Source: Bradyrhizobium sp. WD16
Lineage (GTDB): Bacteria > Pseudomonadota > Alphaproteobacteria > Rhizobiales > Xanthobacteraceae
Length of the DNA: 64,000 nucleotides
Reading direction: 5' to 3'
Assembly (NCBI RefSeq): GCF_024181725.1
Contig: NZ_CP028908.1
Coordinates: forward strand, 3,895,501-3,959,500
In this document: positions 47,391 through 56,649 of the stretch, piece by piece
Layout: every line of letters starts with the position of its first letter
Position numbering within the stretch: position 1 is the stretch's first letter
The notes under the pieces: generated by a model
Databases searched by the model: none
Told to the model about the DNA's origin: nothing
What the model saw: only the letters and a program-made list of their open reading frames with translations
Position numbers and translations under genes: made by a program

Positions 47391-49604
47391 ATGATTTCCA
47401 ACGAACCGAAGATCACCCCCGACCTGGTCGCCGCCCATGGCCTCACGCCGGACGAATACCAGCGCATCCTCGACCTGATCGGGCGCGAACCGACTTTCAC
47501 CGAGCTCGGCATCTTCTCGGCGATGTGGAACGAGCACTGCTCCTACAAGTCGTCGCGTAAGCACCTGCGCGGCCTGCCGACCAAGGCGCCCTGGGTGATC
47601 CAGGGACCGGGCGAGAATGCCGGCGTGATCGACATCGGCGACGGCCAGGCGGTCGTCTTCAAGATGGAGAGCCACAACCACCCGAGCTACATCGAGCCCT
47701 ATCAGGGCGCGACCACCGGGGTGGGCGGCATCCTGCGCGACGTCTTCACCATGGGGGCGCGGCCGATCGCCTGCCTCAATGCGTTGTCCTTCGGCGATCC
47801 CGGGCACCCCAAGACGCGGCACCTCGTCTCCGGCGTAGTGGCGGGCGTCGGCGGCTACGGCAATTCCTTTGGCGTGCCGACGGTCGGCGGCCAGACTCGA
47901 TTCCATACCCGCTACGACGGCAATATCCTCGTCAACGCCATGGCGGTCGGCCTCGCGCAGGCTGACAAGATCTTCTATGCCGCCGCTTCCGGCGTGAATA
48001 TGCCGATCGTCTATCTCGGCTCGAAGACCGGCCGTGACGGCATCCACGGCGCCACCATGGCGTCAGCCGAGTTCGACGATGCCTCCGAGGAGAAGCGGCC
48101 TACCGTCCAGGTCGGCGATCCGTTCGCGGAGAAGCTGCTGCTGGAGGCCTGCCTCGAGATCATGGCCAAGGGCTGCGTCGTCGCCATCCAGGACATGGGC
48201 GCGGCTGGCCTGACCTGCTCGGCGGTGGAGATGGGCGCCAAGGGCGATCTCGGCGTCGACCTCGATCTCAACGCGGTCCCGACCCGGGAAGTGGGCATGA
48301 GCGCCTACGAGATGATGCTCTCCGAGAGCCAGGAGCGCATGCTGATGGTGCTCAAGCCGGAAAAGGAAGCCGAGGCCGAGGCGATCTTCCGCAAATGGGG
48401 CCTCGACTTTGCTGTGGTCGGCCACACCACGTCGAGCTGTCGTTTCGTGGTCAAGCACGGCGGCGACGTCATGGCCGATCTGCCGATCAAGGAACTCGGC
48501 GACGAGGCGCCGCTGTATGACCGGCCATGGGTCGAAAGCCCCAAGCTGCCGGTCCTGCATGCCCGAGGCATCAAACCGCCGCTCTCGACGCTCGAAGCTC
48601 TGCACAAACTGATCGGCTCGCCTGATCTGTGCTCCAAGCGCTGGGTCTGGGAGCAATACGATCACGTCATCCTCGGCAATACCGTGCAGCGCCCCGGTGG
48701 CGATGCCGCCGTGGTGCGGGTCGAGGACGGTCCCAAGGGCCTCGCGCTCACCGTCGACGTGACGCCGCGCTATTGCGAAGCCGATCCCTTCGAGGGTGGC
48801 AAGCAGGCCGTAGCGGAGGCCTGGCGCAACATCACCGCGGTGGGCGGGCGGCCGCTCGCCATCACCGACAATCTCAATTTCGGCAATCCCGAGCGGCCGG
48901 AGATCATGGGCCAGTTCGTCGGCTGCCTGCGCGGCATTTCCGAGGCCTGCACCGCGCTCGACTTCCCGGTCGTGTCCGGCAACGTCTCGCTCTACAACGA
49001 GACCAACGGCCGCGGCATTCTGCCGACGCCCTCCATCGGAGGCGTCGGCGTGTTGCCCGACTTCACCAAGTCGGCAACGCTCGCCTTCAAGGCCGCGGGC
49101 GAGGTCATCCTCCTGATCGGCGATAGCCATGGCTGGCTCGGGCAGTCGATGTATCTGCGCGACGTCTGCGGTCGCGAGGAGGGTGCGCCGCCGCCGGTCG
49201 ATCTGGACTCCGAGAAGCGCAACGGCGACGTGGTGCGCGGCATGATCCATTCGGGGACAGCGAGTGCGGTCCACGACATTTCCGACGGCGGCCTGCTCGT
49301 GGCTCTTGCCGAGATGGCGATGGCCAGCCACATCGGCGCGGTGCTCGATCGCGCTCCCGAAGGATTCGTGCCTCATGGCTGGTGGTTCGGTGAGGACCAG
49401 GCCCGCTACATCGTCACCGTGCCGGGGAGCGAACTGCTCGGCGTGCTGACCAAGCTCAAGGCGGTCGAGGTGCCGTTCACGCAGATCGGCGTGACTGGCG
49501 GCGGCGAGCTGGTGATCGACGGAGAAGGTTGCATTGCGCTCGAGCGGCTCGAGCATGCCTTCGAGAGCTGGCTGCCCGACTACATGGCCGGCAAGGCGAG
49601 CTGA
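47391..49604 (+). CDS. purL: FGAM synthase subunit PurL (small form)
   Basis: ATP-dependent synthase subunit that converts FGAR to FGAM with ammonia from PurQ. The 737-residue length matches the small PurL that needs PurS and PurQ. It shows [59 protein letters not shown] and [19 protein letters not shown]. The ATG at 47391 ([18 protein letters not shown]) fits relatives; a longer frame from 47304 is less likely. Confidence 0.95.
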   Translation: MISNEPKITPDLVAAHGLTPDEYQRILDLIGREPTFTELGIFSAMWNEHCSYKSSRKHLRGLPTKAPWVIQGPGENAGVIDIGDGQAVVFKMESHNHPSYIEPYQGATTGVGGILRDVFTMGARPIACLNALSFGDPGHPKTRHLVSGVVAGVGGYGNSFGVPTVGGQTRFHTRYDGNILVNAMAVGLAQADKIFYAAASGVNMPIVYLGSKTGRDGIHGATMASAEFDDASEEKRPTVQVGDPFAEKLLLEACLEIMAKGCVVAIQDMGAAGLTCSAVEMGAKGDLGVDLDLNAVPTREVGMSAYEMMLSESQERMLMVLKPEKEAEAEAIFRKWGLDFAVVGHTTSSCRFVVKHGGDVMADLPIKELGDEAPLYDRPWVESPKLPVLHARGIKPPLSTLEALHKLIGSPDLCSKRWVWEQYDHVILGNTVQRPGGDAAVVRVEDGPKGLALTVDVTPRYCEADPFEGGKQAVAEAWRNITAVGGRPLAITDNLNFGNPERPEIMGQFVGCLRGISEACTALDFPVVSGNVSLYNETNGRGILPTPSIGGVGVLPDFTKSATLAFKAAGEVILLIGDSHGWLGQSMYLRDVCGREEGAPPPVDLDSEKRNGDVVRGMIHSGTASAVHDISDGGLLVALAEMAMASHIGAVLDRAPEGFVPHGWWFGEDQARYIVTVPGSELLGVLTKLKAVEVPFTQIGVTGGGELVIDGEGCIALERLEHAFESWLPDYMAGKAS

Positions 49605-49650
49605 ACCCTCTCGTCGGCTTCTCAGGGGTATGCTCGCGCTTGTCGCAGGT

Positions 49651-49712
49651 ATCCGTGTCTTGACGTCCCGATGGCGTACGTCCCCATGCGGGACAGGCCC
49701 GGCCATGACGAA
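49651..49712. repeat. Partial extragenic palindrome (GTCATGGCCGGGC type)
   Basis: Near 49690-49711 the sequence GGGACAGGCCCGGCCATGAC is the reverse complement of the GTCATGGCCGGGC-GTCCC end seen at 31671. The left part (ATCCGTGTCTTGACGTCCC) is only weakly paired with it. It is a decayed copy of that element, located between convergent purL and the transporter gene. Confidence 0.5.
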
Positions 49713-49729
49713 TGAACGAGAGGCCGGGC

Positions 49730-51064
49730 TCAGGCCGCGAGCTCGTATTCGCGGCTGATGTCCTTGCCCGTATAGTCCGTCATCAGCGCGGTGGCGATGA
49801 TGCTGATCACCGCGCAGCAGGCGATGTAGATCGCGATGGCGTAGGGCGTGTGATAGGTGCCGAACAGCCAGGTTGCGATCAGCGGCGCCGGGCCGCCGGC
49901 GATCACCGAGGCGAGCTGGTAGCCGAGCGACGAGCCGCTGTAGCGCAGCCGTCCGGTGAAGCTCTCCGCGATCAGCGCGGCCTGCGGCCCATACATCATG
50001 TCATGGGGCACCAGCGACAGCACGATCGCGAAGAAGATGATCCAGGTCACGCCGGTGTTGACCATTCCGAAATAAATGAAGCCGAACACGCCGGTGACCA
50101 CCGCGCCGATCAGATACATGGTCTTGCGGCCGATGCGGTCGGACAGGTGCCCGAACAGCGGGATCGAGACGAACGACAGTACCGAGGCCACGAGGACCGC
50201 GGTGAGCAGGAAGTCCCGCGACACGTGCAATGTGCCGGTGCCGTAGGAAAAGATGAAAGCCGTGAAGATGTAGAACGGGGCCTGCTCGGCCATGCGCGCG
50301 AACGCCGACAGCACGATCGCCTTTGGCTGTTTCTTGATCACCTCGAGGATCGGGGTGCGCTCGATGCGGCGTTCGGCGACAAGACGGGTGAAGATCGGAG
50401 TCTCAAGGATGCCGAGCCGGATGTAGAGGCCGACAGCGACGAGAAGCAGGCTCAGCAAGAACGGCACGCGCCAGCCCCACGCAAGGAAGTCCTCCCCCGA
50501 CATCTGGCTGAAGGCGAGGACAGCGAGGTTGGCGAGGAACAGTCCGCAAGGTACGCCGAACTGCGGCCAGGATGCGATGAAGCCGCGGGAATGGTTGGAC
50601 CGCGCCCATTCCATCGAGAGCAGCACCGAGCCACCCCATTCGCCGCCGACGCCGACGCCCTGGATGAAGCGCAGGATCGTGAGAATGACGGCGCCCCAGA
50701 CGCCAACACTGGCATAGGTCGGCACCAGTGCGACCGCGAACGTCGCTAGCCCCATCACCAGCAGCGTTGCGATCAGCGTCGACTTGCGTCCGATGCGATC
50801 GCCGTAATGACCGAAGATCGCCGCGCCCACCGGCCGCGCGACGAAGCCGACCGCATAGATGGCGAACGCTTCGAGGGTGCCGACAAGGGGATCAGAGCGC
50901 GGGAAGAACAACTTGGCGAACACCAACCCGGTGACGGTGCTGTAGAGGAAGAAATCGTACCATTCGATCGCCGTGCCGATGGTGGCGGCGAGTACCGCGC
51001 GGCGGAGCTGGATCTGGTGTTCGGATTCGGAGAGCAGGACGATGTCGGTCTCGCTGGAGGCCAT
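49730..51064 (-). CDS. MFS transporter, metabolite:H+ symporter type
   Basis: The 444-residue protein has twelve predicted membrane helices and the MHS-type signatures GTAIEWYDFFLYSTVTGLVF (TM1), GHYGDRIGRKSTLIATLL (loop 2-3), GGEWGGSVLLSMEWA (TM5) and LFGHLSDRIGRKTMYLIGA (loop 8-9). This subfamily includes ShiA, ProP and KgtP-like carriers of organic acids or osmolytes; the substrate is not predictable. It is transcribed towards purL and ends about 125 bases from the purL stop. Confidence 0.9.
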   Translation of the reverse strand: MASSETDIVLLSESEHQIQLRRAVLAATIGTAIEWYDFFLYSTVTGLVFAKLFFPRSDPLVGTLEAFAIYAVGFVARPVGAAIFGHYGDRIGRKSTLIATLLVMGLATFAVALVPTYASVGVWGAVILTILRFIQGVGVGGEWGGSVLLSMEWARSNHSRGFIASWPQFGVPCGLFLANLAVLAFSQMSGEDFLAWGWRVPFLLSLLLVAVGLYIRLGILETPIFTRLVAERRIERTPILEVIKKQPKAIVLSAFARMAEQAPFYIFTAFIFSYGTGTLHVSRDFLLTAVLVASVLSFVSIPLFGHLSDRIGRKTMYLIGAVVTGVFGFIYFGMVNTGVTWIIFFAIVLSLVPHDMMYGPQAALIAESFTGRLRYSGSSLGYQLASVIAGGPAPLIATWLFGTYHTPYAIAIYIACCAVISIIATALMTDYTGKDISREYELAA

Positions 51065-51250
51065 GGCGTTTCTCCAGTTGACTGCGCTCTTCTGGCGCGT
51101 GTTGCGCAGCTAAATGTTTTGTGAAGGAACTCCGAAGCGAAGACCTGGTTCCATGCGACCGGAGGTACAACGATGGCTCCGGCATCGACGATTTGGTGAG
51201 GTCCCCGCCGAGGTCGCCTGTACCGCCGCACCACGCGGCGGCGGACGGGC

Positions 51251-52423
51251 TCACAGCACGCGTCTGACCGCTGGTAGGCTGCGCAGCGCCGCCGTCATGC
51301 CCCAGCTCAGGGCGAGTGTTCCGCTGAAGACGATCAGCACCTTGACGGCAGCGCTGATGGCGAATCCGAGCAGCGCATATTGCAGCCACAGACAGAAGAG
51401 GTAATGCACGACATAGATGCCGTAGGCGTCGGCCTGCAAGGCATCCAGCCAGCTTTCCCCGTCGGATGAGAAGCGCAGGAACAGGGCGAGGATGGCGAGG
51501 CTGATGGCGACGCAGGTCGCGGCATAGATCACGCCGTAGCTCGACTGCCACCACAGCGGCGGGGCGCCGACGAGGTTGCTCAGGCGCATGCGGCGGAAGT
51601 TGATCAGATAAGAGAGCAGCCCGAAAGCGATCGCGGCGACCATCGTCGCGGCGAACCAGCGGCACGCCAATTGGCCGTCGCGCGCCAGCAGGCCCTTGGC
51701 GAGATCCGCGGCGCCGATACCGACACCGGCGAAGAAGAACACCGCATAGAGCAGCAATCGGCTGGCCTGGACCTCGAACGGGCCGAGATTGAACCAGCGC
51801 ACGGCGCCGAATTTGAACAGCATCGGCATGTAGGCGAGCGTCGCGACGATGAACAGTGCGAGGCCGAAGACGACGGCGCGGTCGCGCGCCAGGGTCGACA
51901 GGCGGCCGATCGCGATGATCGTGGACGGAGCGATCAGAAACAGAAGAGCGGCAATGCCGTCGAGCAGCAGAAGCAGCCAGATGAACCAGGCCGGGCCGTT
52001 GAACCAGACGCCATTCCTGAAATTGTCGAGCCAGAAGGGGAGAAAGCCGGTCGCTTTGCCGGTGAGGCTGAAGGACGCGTAATAGGCGATCGGCATCAGG
52101 AAAATGACCGCGACGACATAAGGTATTCCCAGGCGCAGCGCCCGGTCGCGCAGGAATTGGGCGATGCCCTTGCGCATCAGGCTCGGCCAGACGAACAGCC
52201 CCGACAGCAGATACATCAGCGCCATGAAGAAGGCGTCGTTGAACAACGTGAAGAGGTTGAAGCCGATCCACTTCTGGACATCGACGATCGGCGCGGTCGA
52301 CCATAGATAATGATTGGGATAGAAACGGCCGAACGCGGTGTAGGCGACCACGGTGTGATTGGCGAGCACCAGCAAGGTGACGAAGGTGCGCGCCCGGTCG
52401 AGCGCTGCATAACGGTCGGACAT
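51251..52423 (-). CDS. Acyltransferase 3 family membrane protein
   Basis: The 390-residue product has ten or so membrane helices and the family N-terminus DRYAALDRARTFVTLLVLAN with the conserved His in NHTVVAY. FLRDRALRLGIPYVVAV and PAWFIWLLLLLDGIAALLF follow. These enzymes O-acylate sugars of exported polysaccharides, glucans or antibiotics, for example OpgC and OafA. The acceptor cannot be assigned and no polysaccharide genes are adjacent. A repeat cluster lies just upstream of its start. Confidence 0.85.
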   Translation of the reverse strand: MSDRYAALDRARTFVTLLVLANHTVVAYTAFGRFYPNHYLWSTAPIVDVQKWIGFNLFTLFNDAFFMALMYLLSGLFVWPSLMRKGIAQFLRDRALRLGIPYVVAVIFLMPIAYYASFSLTGKATGFLPFWLDNFRNGVWFNGPAWFIWLLLLLDGIAALLFLIAPSTIIAIGRLSTLARDRAVVFGLALFIVATLAYMPMLFKFGAVRWFNLGPFEVQASRLLLYAVFFFAGVGIGAADLAKGLLARDGQLACRWFAATMVAAIAFGLLSYLINFRRMRLSNLVGAPPLWWQSSYGVIYAATCVAISLAILALFLRFSSDGESWLDALQADAYGIYVVHYLFCLWLQYALLGFAISAAVKVLIVFSGTLALSWGMTAALRSLPAVRRVL

Positions 52424-52503
52424 GGTGATCGATCAGGCCCTCAAAGTCGCGCAATCCTAGCGCGAGAAGCCAGGGTCGTCATCGTGCAACCAGGTCTCTA
52501 CAA

Positions 52504-52902
52504 CTGGTGCGGTGTCTCGCAATTGCCTACAGGGGGCTGCCGCAGAGGGGGTAGACAATTGCGAGACATAAGCTGCACCAGTGCGGTGGATCTGACGCTC
52601 GTATTAGCATTGCAGCGAATTCGTCGTATCCGCGTCAGATCAAAAACCGCAATAGAATCATAACTATACTGTGTCCCTTTGGTTCCAACGTTCGTATGAG
52701 TGCTCGCTGCAAAGGGACACGAACGTACCGGGACACTAGTGTGGCGTTTCGCAATTGCCTACTGCCTTTGCGGCAAGCCTCTCGTAGGCAATTGCGAGAC
52801 ATAAGCCGCACTAGCTTTTTGATTTTGCTAGTGTCCTGATGTCTCCGAATTACAGTGCGAGGGTGAGGCAAATGAAGCGGTAATTCGGAGACAGGACACT
52901 AG
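52504..52902. repeat. Longest palindromic repeat cluster: B, C-13-D, B-13-A
   Basis: Order: B (52504-52581, feet mutated to CTGG and CCAG), C (52578-52655), linker AATCATAACTATA (52656-52668), D (52669-52739, left foot reduced and right arm shortened), B (52736-52814), linker CTTTTTGATTTTG (52815-52827) and A (52828-52902). The part from C to A is the same two-module array as at 10138-11518 but without the IS630. The junction at 52811-52831 therefore shows the empty insertion site. The last CTAG gives the TAG stop of the DUF427 gene. Together with the acyltransferase upstream region it fills the 475-base gap. Confidence 0.93.
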
Positions 52903-53261
52903 TCCGCCGTTTCCTCGATCTTGACCCGGTCGGGATAAAAGGCGAGGTGACCGGCAATGGCGGCGACGGCGGGGTAGGGGCGCTCGTAGCTCCAGATCGC
53001 GTCGGCGATCGCGTGGCTGCCGGCCTTGACGCTGAAATAGCTGGCATCGCCCTTGTAAGGGCAGTGCGTCACATGGGCGCCGGGCTCGAACTGAGTCATC
53101 GCCGCATCCTCGCGCGGAATGTAGTGCACCGGCGGGTAATTTGCCTCTCGGAGGGTCAAGGTCCGTCGGCTATCGGCGAGGCTGAGGCCGCCAAGGCTGA
53201 CGCGAATCCGGCGCGGATTGGCTTCAATGGTGATCGGGTGGTCGGGTCCTGGTGTTTTCAT
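52899..53261 (-). CDS. DUF427 family protein
   Basis: The 120-residue product contains the DUF427 features RIRVSLGGLSLADSRRTLTL, YPPVHYIPREDAAM, THCPYKGDASYFSVKAG and AIWSYERPYPAVAAIAGHLAFYP-type sequence. The family folds as a small beta barrel of unknown biochemical role. The ATG at 53261 matches relatives; the longer frame to 53621 overlaps bolA. Its TAG stop at 52899-52901 is the foot of an A repeat. It is divergent from bolA. Confidence 0.85.
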   Translation of the reverse strand: MKTPGPDHPITIEANPRRIRVSLGGLSLADSRRTLTLREANYPPVHYIPREDAAMTQFEPGAHVTHCPYKGDASYFSVKAGSHAIADAIWSYERPYPAVAAIAGHLAFYPDRVKIEETAD

Positions 53262-53420
53262 CGAAGGTGCCCCGTGCGGAAGTCCGGTCGAATTCCCAGC
53301 ACACCGTCGAAGCATGGCTGACGGCGGCCGGGAAGAGATGACGAGATGGGGCCAAAGGGCTAGAACTTCAACCAAGGTGGCAACCGCCGCGAATCGAGAT
53401 GCAAACCGGAGACCGTTCAG

Positions 53421-53657
53421 ATGCCGATGGATGCGCGGGAGATCGAGGCCATGATCAAGGCCGCCATTCCCGATGCCGAAGTCACCATTCGCGATCTCGC
53501 CGGCGACGGCGATCATTATGCCGCGACCGTGATCTCTGAGTCGTTCCGCGGCAAATCGCGTGTGCAGCAGCACCAGATCGTTTATCAGGCGCTCAAGGGC
53601 CAGATGGGCGGGGTGCTGCACGCCCTCGCGCTACAGACGGGCGCGCCGGCGGCCTGA
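53421..53657 (+). CDS. bolA: BolA family protein
   Basis: The 78-residue BolA/IbaG-type protein starts MPMDAREIEAMIKAAIPDAE and has the class signature SFRGKSRVQQHQIVYQALKG, with His in the position used for Fe-S ligation with monothiol glutaredoxin. BolA and GrxD work together in iron-sulfur cluster handling and iron sensing. In relatives purL, bolA and grxD are close together. Here egtD and egtB lie between bolA and grxD on the other strand. Confidence 0.93.
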   Translation: MPMDAREIEAMIKAAIPDAEVTIRDLAGDGDHYAATVISESFRGKSRVQQHQIVYQALKGQMGGVLHALALQTGAPAA

Positions 53658-53696
53658 GGCCGCCCGCCGGGAACACCACCGATCGAGCGCGGCGGC

Positions 53697-54674
53697 TCAG
53701 CCTGTCAGCGCGTGGACGGAAAACAGCCCGGCGTCGTCGTACCAGCTGCGCGCCAGTTTCCACCCCGCGGCCTCCGCCAGCGCGCGGAAACGCGGCACGC
53801 TATATTTATAGCTGTTCTCGGTGTGGATGCTTTCGCCGGCTCGGAAGACGATGTCGCGGCCGAGCAGGCGAATGGCCTGGTCCGTCCGGCTGACGAGGTG
53901 CATCTCGATGCGGTGACGCACGCCGTTGTAGAAGGCGCGGTGGTCAAATGCCGACAGATCGAAATCGGCGCCGAGTTCGCGGTTGATCCGCTCGAGCAGA
54001 TTGAGGTTGAACCGGGCGGTGACGCCAGAGGCGTCGTCATAGGCCGGCTCGAGCACCGCGGGACCCTTTTCCAGATCGATGCCGATGATCATCGTCGCGC
54101 CGCCCCCCAGCAGGCGTCGCGCGCTTCGCAGGAAGGCGCCGGCGGCTTCCGGCTCGAAATTGCCGAGGGTCGAACCGGGAAAGAAACCGGCGCGTGGCAA
54201 TTTGGCGACGCTGGGCGGCAGATCGAACGAGCCGGTGAAATCCGCCGCGACGGGGTCCACGGAGAGGCGCGGAAAGTCGCGGCGCAAACCCGCGGCCTGA
54301 GCATTGAGGAAATCTTCGGAGATATCGACAGGAACATAGGCGCCCAGGCGATCTGCCAGGCCGCCACCCTCAAGCAGCAGCCGCACTTTCGTCGTCGCTC
54401 CGGCTCCGAATTCGACGAGAGCTGCGCGATCCGGGATGGCCGAAGCGAAGTCGCGGCCGTGCCGGCGCAGGATCTCGATCTCGCTGCGCGTCGGGTAGTA
54501 TTCCGGCAGACGCGTGATCTCCTCGAACAGCGCCGACCCGGCGGCATCATAGAAATACTTCGGTGGCAGGCGTTTGGGCGTGTCGGTGAGGCCGGCCATC
54601 ACGTCGCCGGCGAAGGCGGTGGCGGCTGGTGCGGAGCTGCGAGTGGCCGCGCGCGCGGAGGCGTGGATATTCAT
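53697..54674 (-). CDS. egtD: L-histidine N-alpha-methyltransferase EgtD
   Basis: SAM-dependent enzyme that trimethylates histidine to hercynine, the first step of ergothioneine synthesis. The 325-residue protein has PPKYFYDAAGSALFEEITRL, LVEFGAGATTKVRLLLEGGG (SAM site) and FFPGSTLGNFEPEAAGAFLR. It also contains YNGVRHRIEMHLVSR and the C-terminal FRAGESIHTENSYKYSVPRF. The ATG at 54674 is chosen; an open frame upstream overlaps egtB and is not conserved. It is the gene after egtB, 71 bases apart. Confidence 0.94.
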   Translation of the reverse strand: MNIHASARAATRSSAPAATAFAGDVMAGLTDTPKRLPPKYFYDAAGSALFEEITRLPEYYPTRSEIEILRRHGRDFASAIPDRAALVEFGAGATTKVRLLLEGGGLADRLGAYVPVDISEDFLNAQAAGLRRDFPRLSVDPVAADFTGSFDLPPSVAKLPRAGFFPGSTLGNFEPEAAGAFLRSARRLLGGGATMIIGIDLEKGPAVLEPAYDDASGVTARFNLNLLERINRELGADFDLSAFDHRAFYNGVRHRIEMHLVSRTDQAIRLLGRDIVFRAGESIHTENSYKYSVPRFRALAEAAGWKLARSWYDDAGLFSVHALTG

Positions 54675-54745
54675 CGGCGTTCTCCCTGGCGCCGTGGCGC
54701 CTCGAAATTGCTTGATTGTCGCGAGGACAGCTCGTCTCCGCAGCC

Positions 54746-56005
54746 TTAATCGGGGTAATCGGCAAGGCGCAGGCCAGTGAACTGCCAGCGATGATGTGGA
54801 TAGAAGAAGTTGCGATAGGTGAGGCGGCTGTGGCCTTCGGGGGTGGCCAGCGACGAGCCGCGCAGCACGAACTGGTTGACCATGAATTTGCCGTTGTATT
54901 CGCCGAGCGCATCCTCGGCGGCGCGATATCCCGGATAGGGCGCATAGGCGCTGCGCGTCCATTGCCAGACGGTGCCGAAGGCATCATTGAACGCGCCGGC
55001 ACGGGCCGCCACCTCCCATTCGAATTCGGTCGGCAGATGCCTGCCGCGCCAGCGGGCGAAGGCGTCAGCTTCGTAATAGCTGACATGGCAGACCGGCGCG
55101 GCGGGGTCGATAGGCTGCGAGCCGCCGAGCGTCATCACATACCAGCGGCCGTCCACCTCATGCCAATGGCCTGGCGCGCGCCAGCCCTCGGTGCTCGCCA
55201 CCGTGAAGCCCTCCATCAGCCATAGCGTCGCGCGCGCGTAGCCGTCGTCGGCCATGAAGGCGAGCCACTCGCCGTTGGTGACGAGATCTCGGGCGATGCG
55301 CACCGGGCCGACCAGGGCGCGGTGGGCAGGCTGCTCGTTATCGAAATGGAAACCGTTCTGCTGGTGCCCGATAGCATGGATGCCTTCCGGGAGCACCACC
55401 TCGCCATCTCTCCTGTCCGCCCGCCGCTGAGGCGTGGGCCAGCGCCAGTCCGGGTCGTAGGCCGGACGGATCGGGTTGCAGGAGAAGGCGTGCAGGATGT
55501 CGGTGAGCATCAGCTCCTGGTGTTGCTGCTCGTGATTGAATCCGACCACTATCAGCGGGGCCACCTTCTCAAGGATGGCGGCATCCGCTTCTTCGAGAAA
55601 TCGGGTGACCGCCGCATCGACATGGGCCCGGTAGGCGCCGATCTCGGCAGCGCCCGGGCGGGTCAGCAGCCCGCGGGCATGGCGGGCATGGCGCGGGCCG
55701 ACGGTGACATAATACGAATTGAACAGGAAAGCATAATCGGGATCGAACGGACGGTAGTCCGGCAGGTGCTCGCCGAGCACGAATTGCTCGAAGAACCAGG
55801 TGGTGTGGGCGCGGTGCCATTTGGCCGGACTGGCATCCGGCATCGACTGCACGCACTGGTCCTCGGCGGAGAGGGGGCCGGCGCGGCGCTCGGTCTCGGT
55901 CCGGACGGAACGGAAAGCGGCAATCAGGGCCGCGTTGCGGGATGAGCTGAGGTCGGAGGTCGGGGCCCAGGGGATTTCGGGGGCGGTCGTGGCTGGTTGC
56001 GTCAC
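54746..56005 (-). CDS. egtB: Hercynine oxygenase EgtB
   Basis: Non-haem iron enzyme that joins hercynine to a thiol donor (gamma-glutamylcysteine or cysteine) with oxygen. The 419-residue protein has a DinB-like domain with the iron ligands His64 (KWHRAHTTWFFEQFVLG), His158 and His162 (VGFNHEQQHQELMLTDI). An FGE-sulfatase-like domain contains CHVSYYEADAFARWRGRHLP and ends HHRWQFTGLRLADYPD. It starts the egtB-egtD pair on the minus strand. Genes for EgtC and EgtE are not visible here. Confidence 0.94.
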   Translation of the reverse strand: MTQPATTAPEIPWAPTSDLSSSRNAALIAAFRSVRTETERRAGPLSAEDQCVQSMPDASPAKWHRAHTTWFFEQFVLGEHLPDYRPFDPDYAFLFNSYYVTVGPRHARHARGLLTRPGAAEIGAYRAHVDAAVTRFLEEADAAILEKVAPLIVVGFNHEQQHQELMLTDILHAFSCNPIRPAYDPDWRWPTPQRRADRRDGEVVLPEGIHAIGHQQNGFHFDNEQPAHRALVGPVRIARDLVTNGEWLAFMADDGYARATLWLMEGFTVASTEGWRAPGHWHEVDGRWYVMTLGGSQPIDPAAPVCHVSYYEADAFARWRGRHLPTEFEWEVAARAGAFNDAFGTVWQWTRSAYAPYPGYRAAEDALGEYNGKFMVNQFVLRGSSLATPEGHSRLTYRNFFYPHHRWQFTGLRLADYPD

Positions 56006-56244
56006 GCAGAACTCCGATTTCAGGCCATAACGTTTTGCGCGGGGGCAGGTTCCCGAGCGATTCCTGCTCCAGATAGGCTGTCCGGTGGCCGATTACAGGG
56101 GTGGAGGCGGCATCCGTCGATTACCGCGGCCCGTTCAGGAATGGGGATCGACCGAAATTCGGGTGGGATGGCAGAGCCGTTCGGGCTACATATATTCCTT
56201 ATGATGACCCTGGGGCCGAGCCCCCGGCGCACAAGGACGGGACC

Positions 56245-56574
56245 ATGAATATCGAGCAATTCATCGACAACGAAGTGAAGTCGAACGACGTCGTGCTGTT
56301 CATGAAGGGCACGCCACAGTTCCCCCAATGCGGGTTCTCCGGCCAAGTGGTCCAGATCCTCGACCACGTCGGGATCCCCTACAAGGGACTGAACGTCCTC
56401 GACTCCATGGAATTGCGCGAGGGCATCAAGGTCTATTCCAACTGGCCGACCATTCCGCAGCTCTATGTCAAGGGCGAGTTCGTCGGCGGTTGCGACATCA
56501 TCCGCGAGATGTTCCAGGCGGGCGAGTTGCAGCAGCTCTTCGCAGACAAGGGCGTCGCCGCGCCGGCGGGCTAA
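56245..56574 (+). CDS. grxD: Monothiol glutaredoxin GrxD
   Basis: CGFS-type glutaredoxin that binds a [2Fe-2S] cluster with glutathione and partners with BolA. The 109-residue product shows [40 protein letters not shown] and [19 protein letters not shown] (cis-proline and GSH-binding GGCD). The ATG at 56245 fits the family start [15 protein letters not shown]; the frame open upstream is unconserved. Confidence 0.95.
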   Translation: MNIEQFIDNEVKSNDVVLFMKGTPQFPQCGFSGQVVQILDHVGIPYKGLNVLDSMELREGIKVYSNWPTIPQLYVKGEFVGGCDIIREMFQAGELQQLFADKGVAAPAG

Positions 56575-56649
56575 GTCCAGACCAACGCGCCGATGCCATG
56601 AGCGCGCCGGCGCGTCTTCAAGCCCGCTGCTGGGCAGGGATATAAAGGG

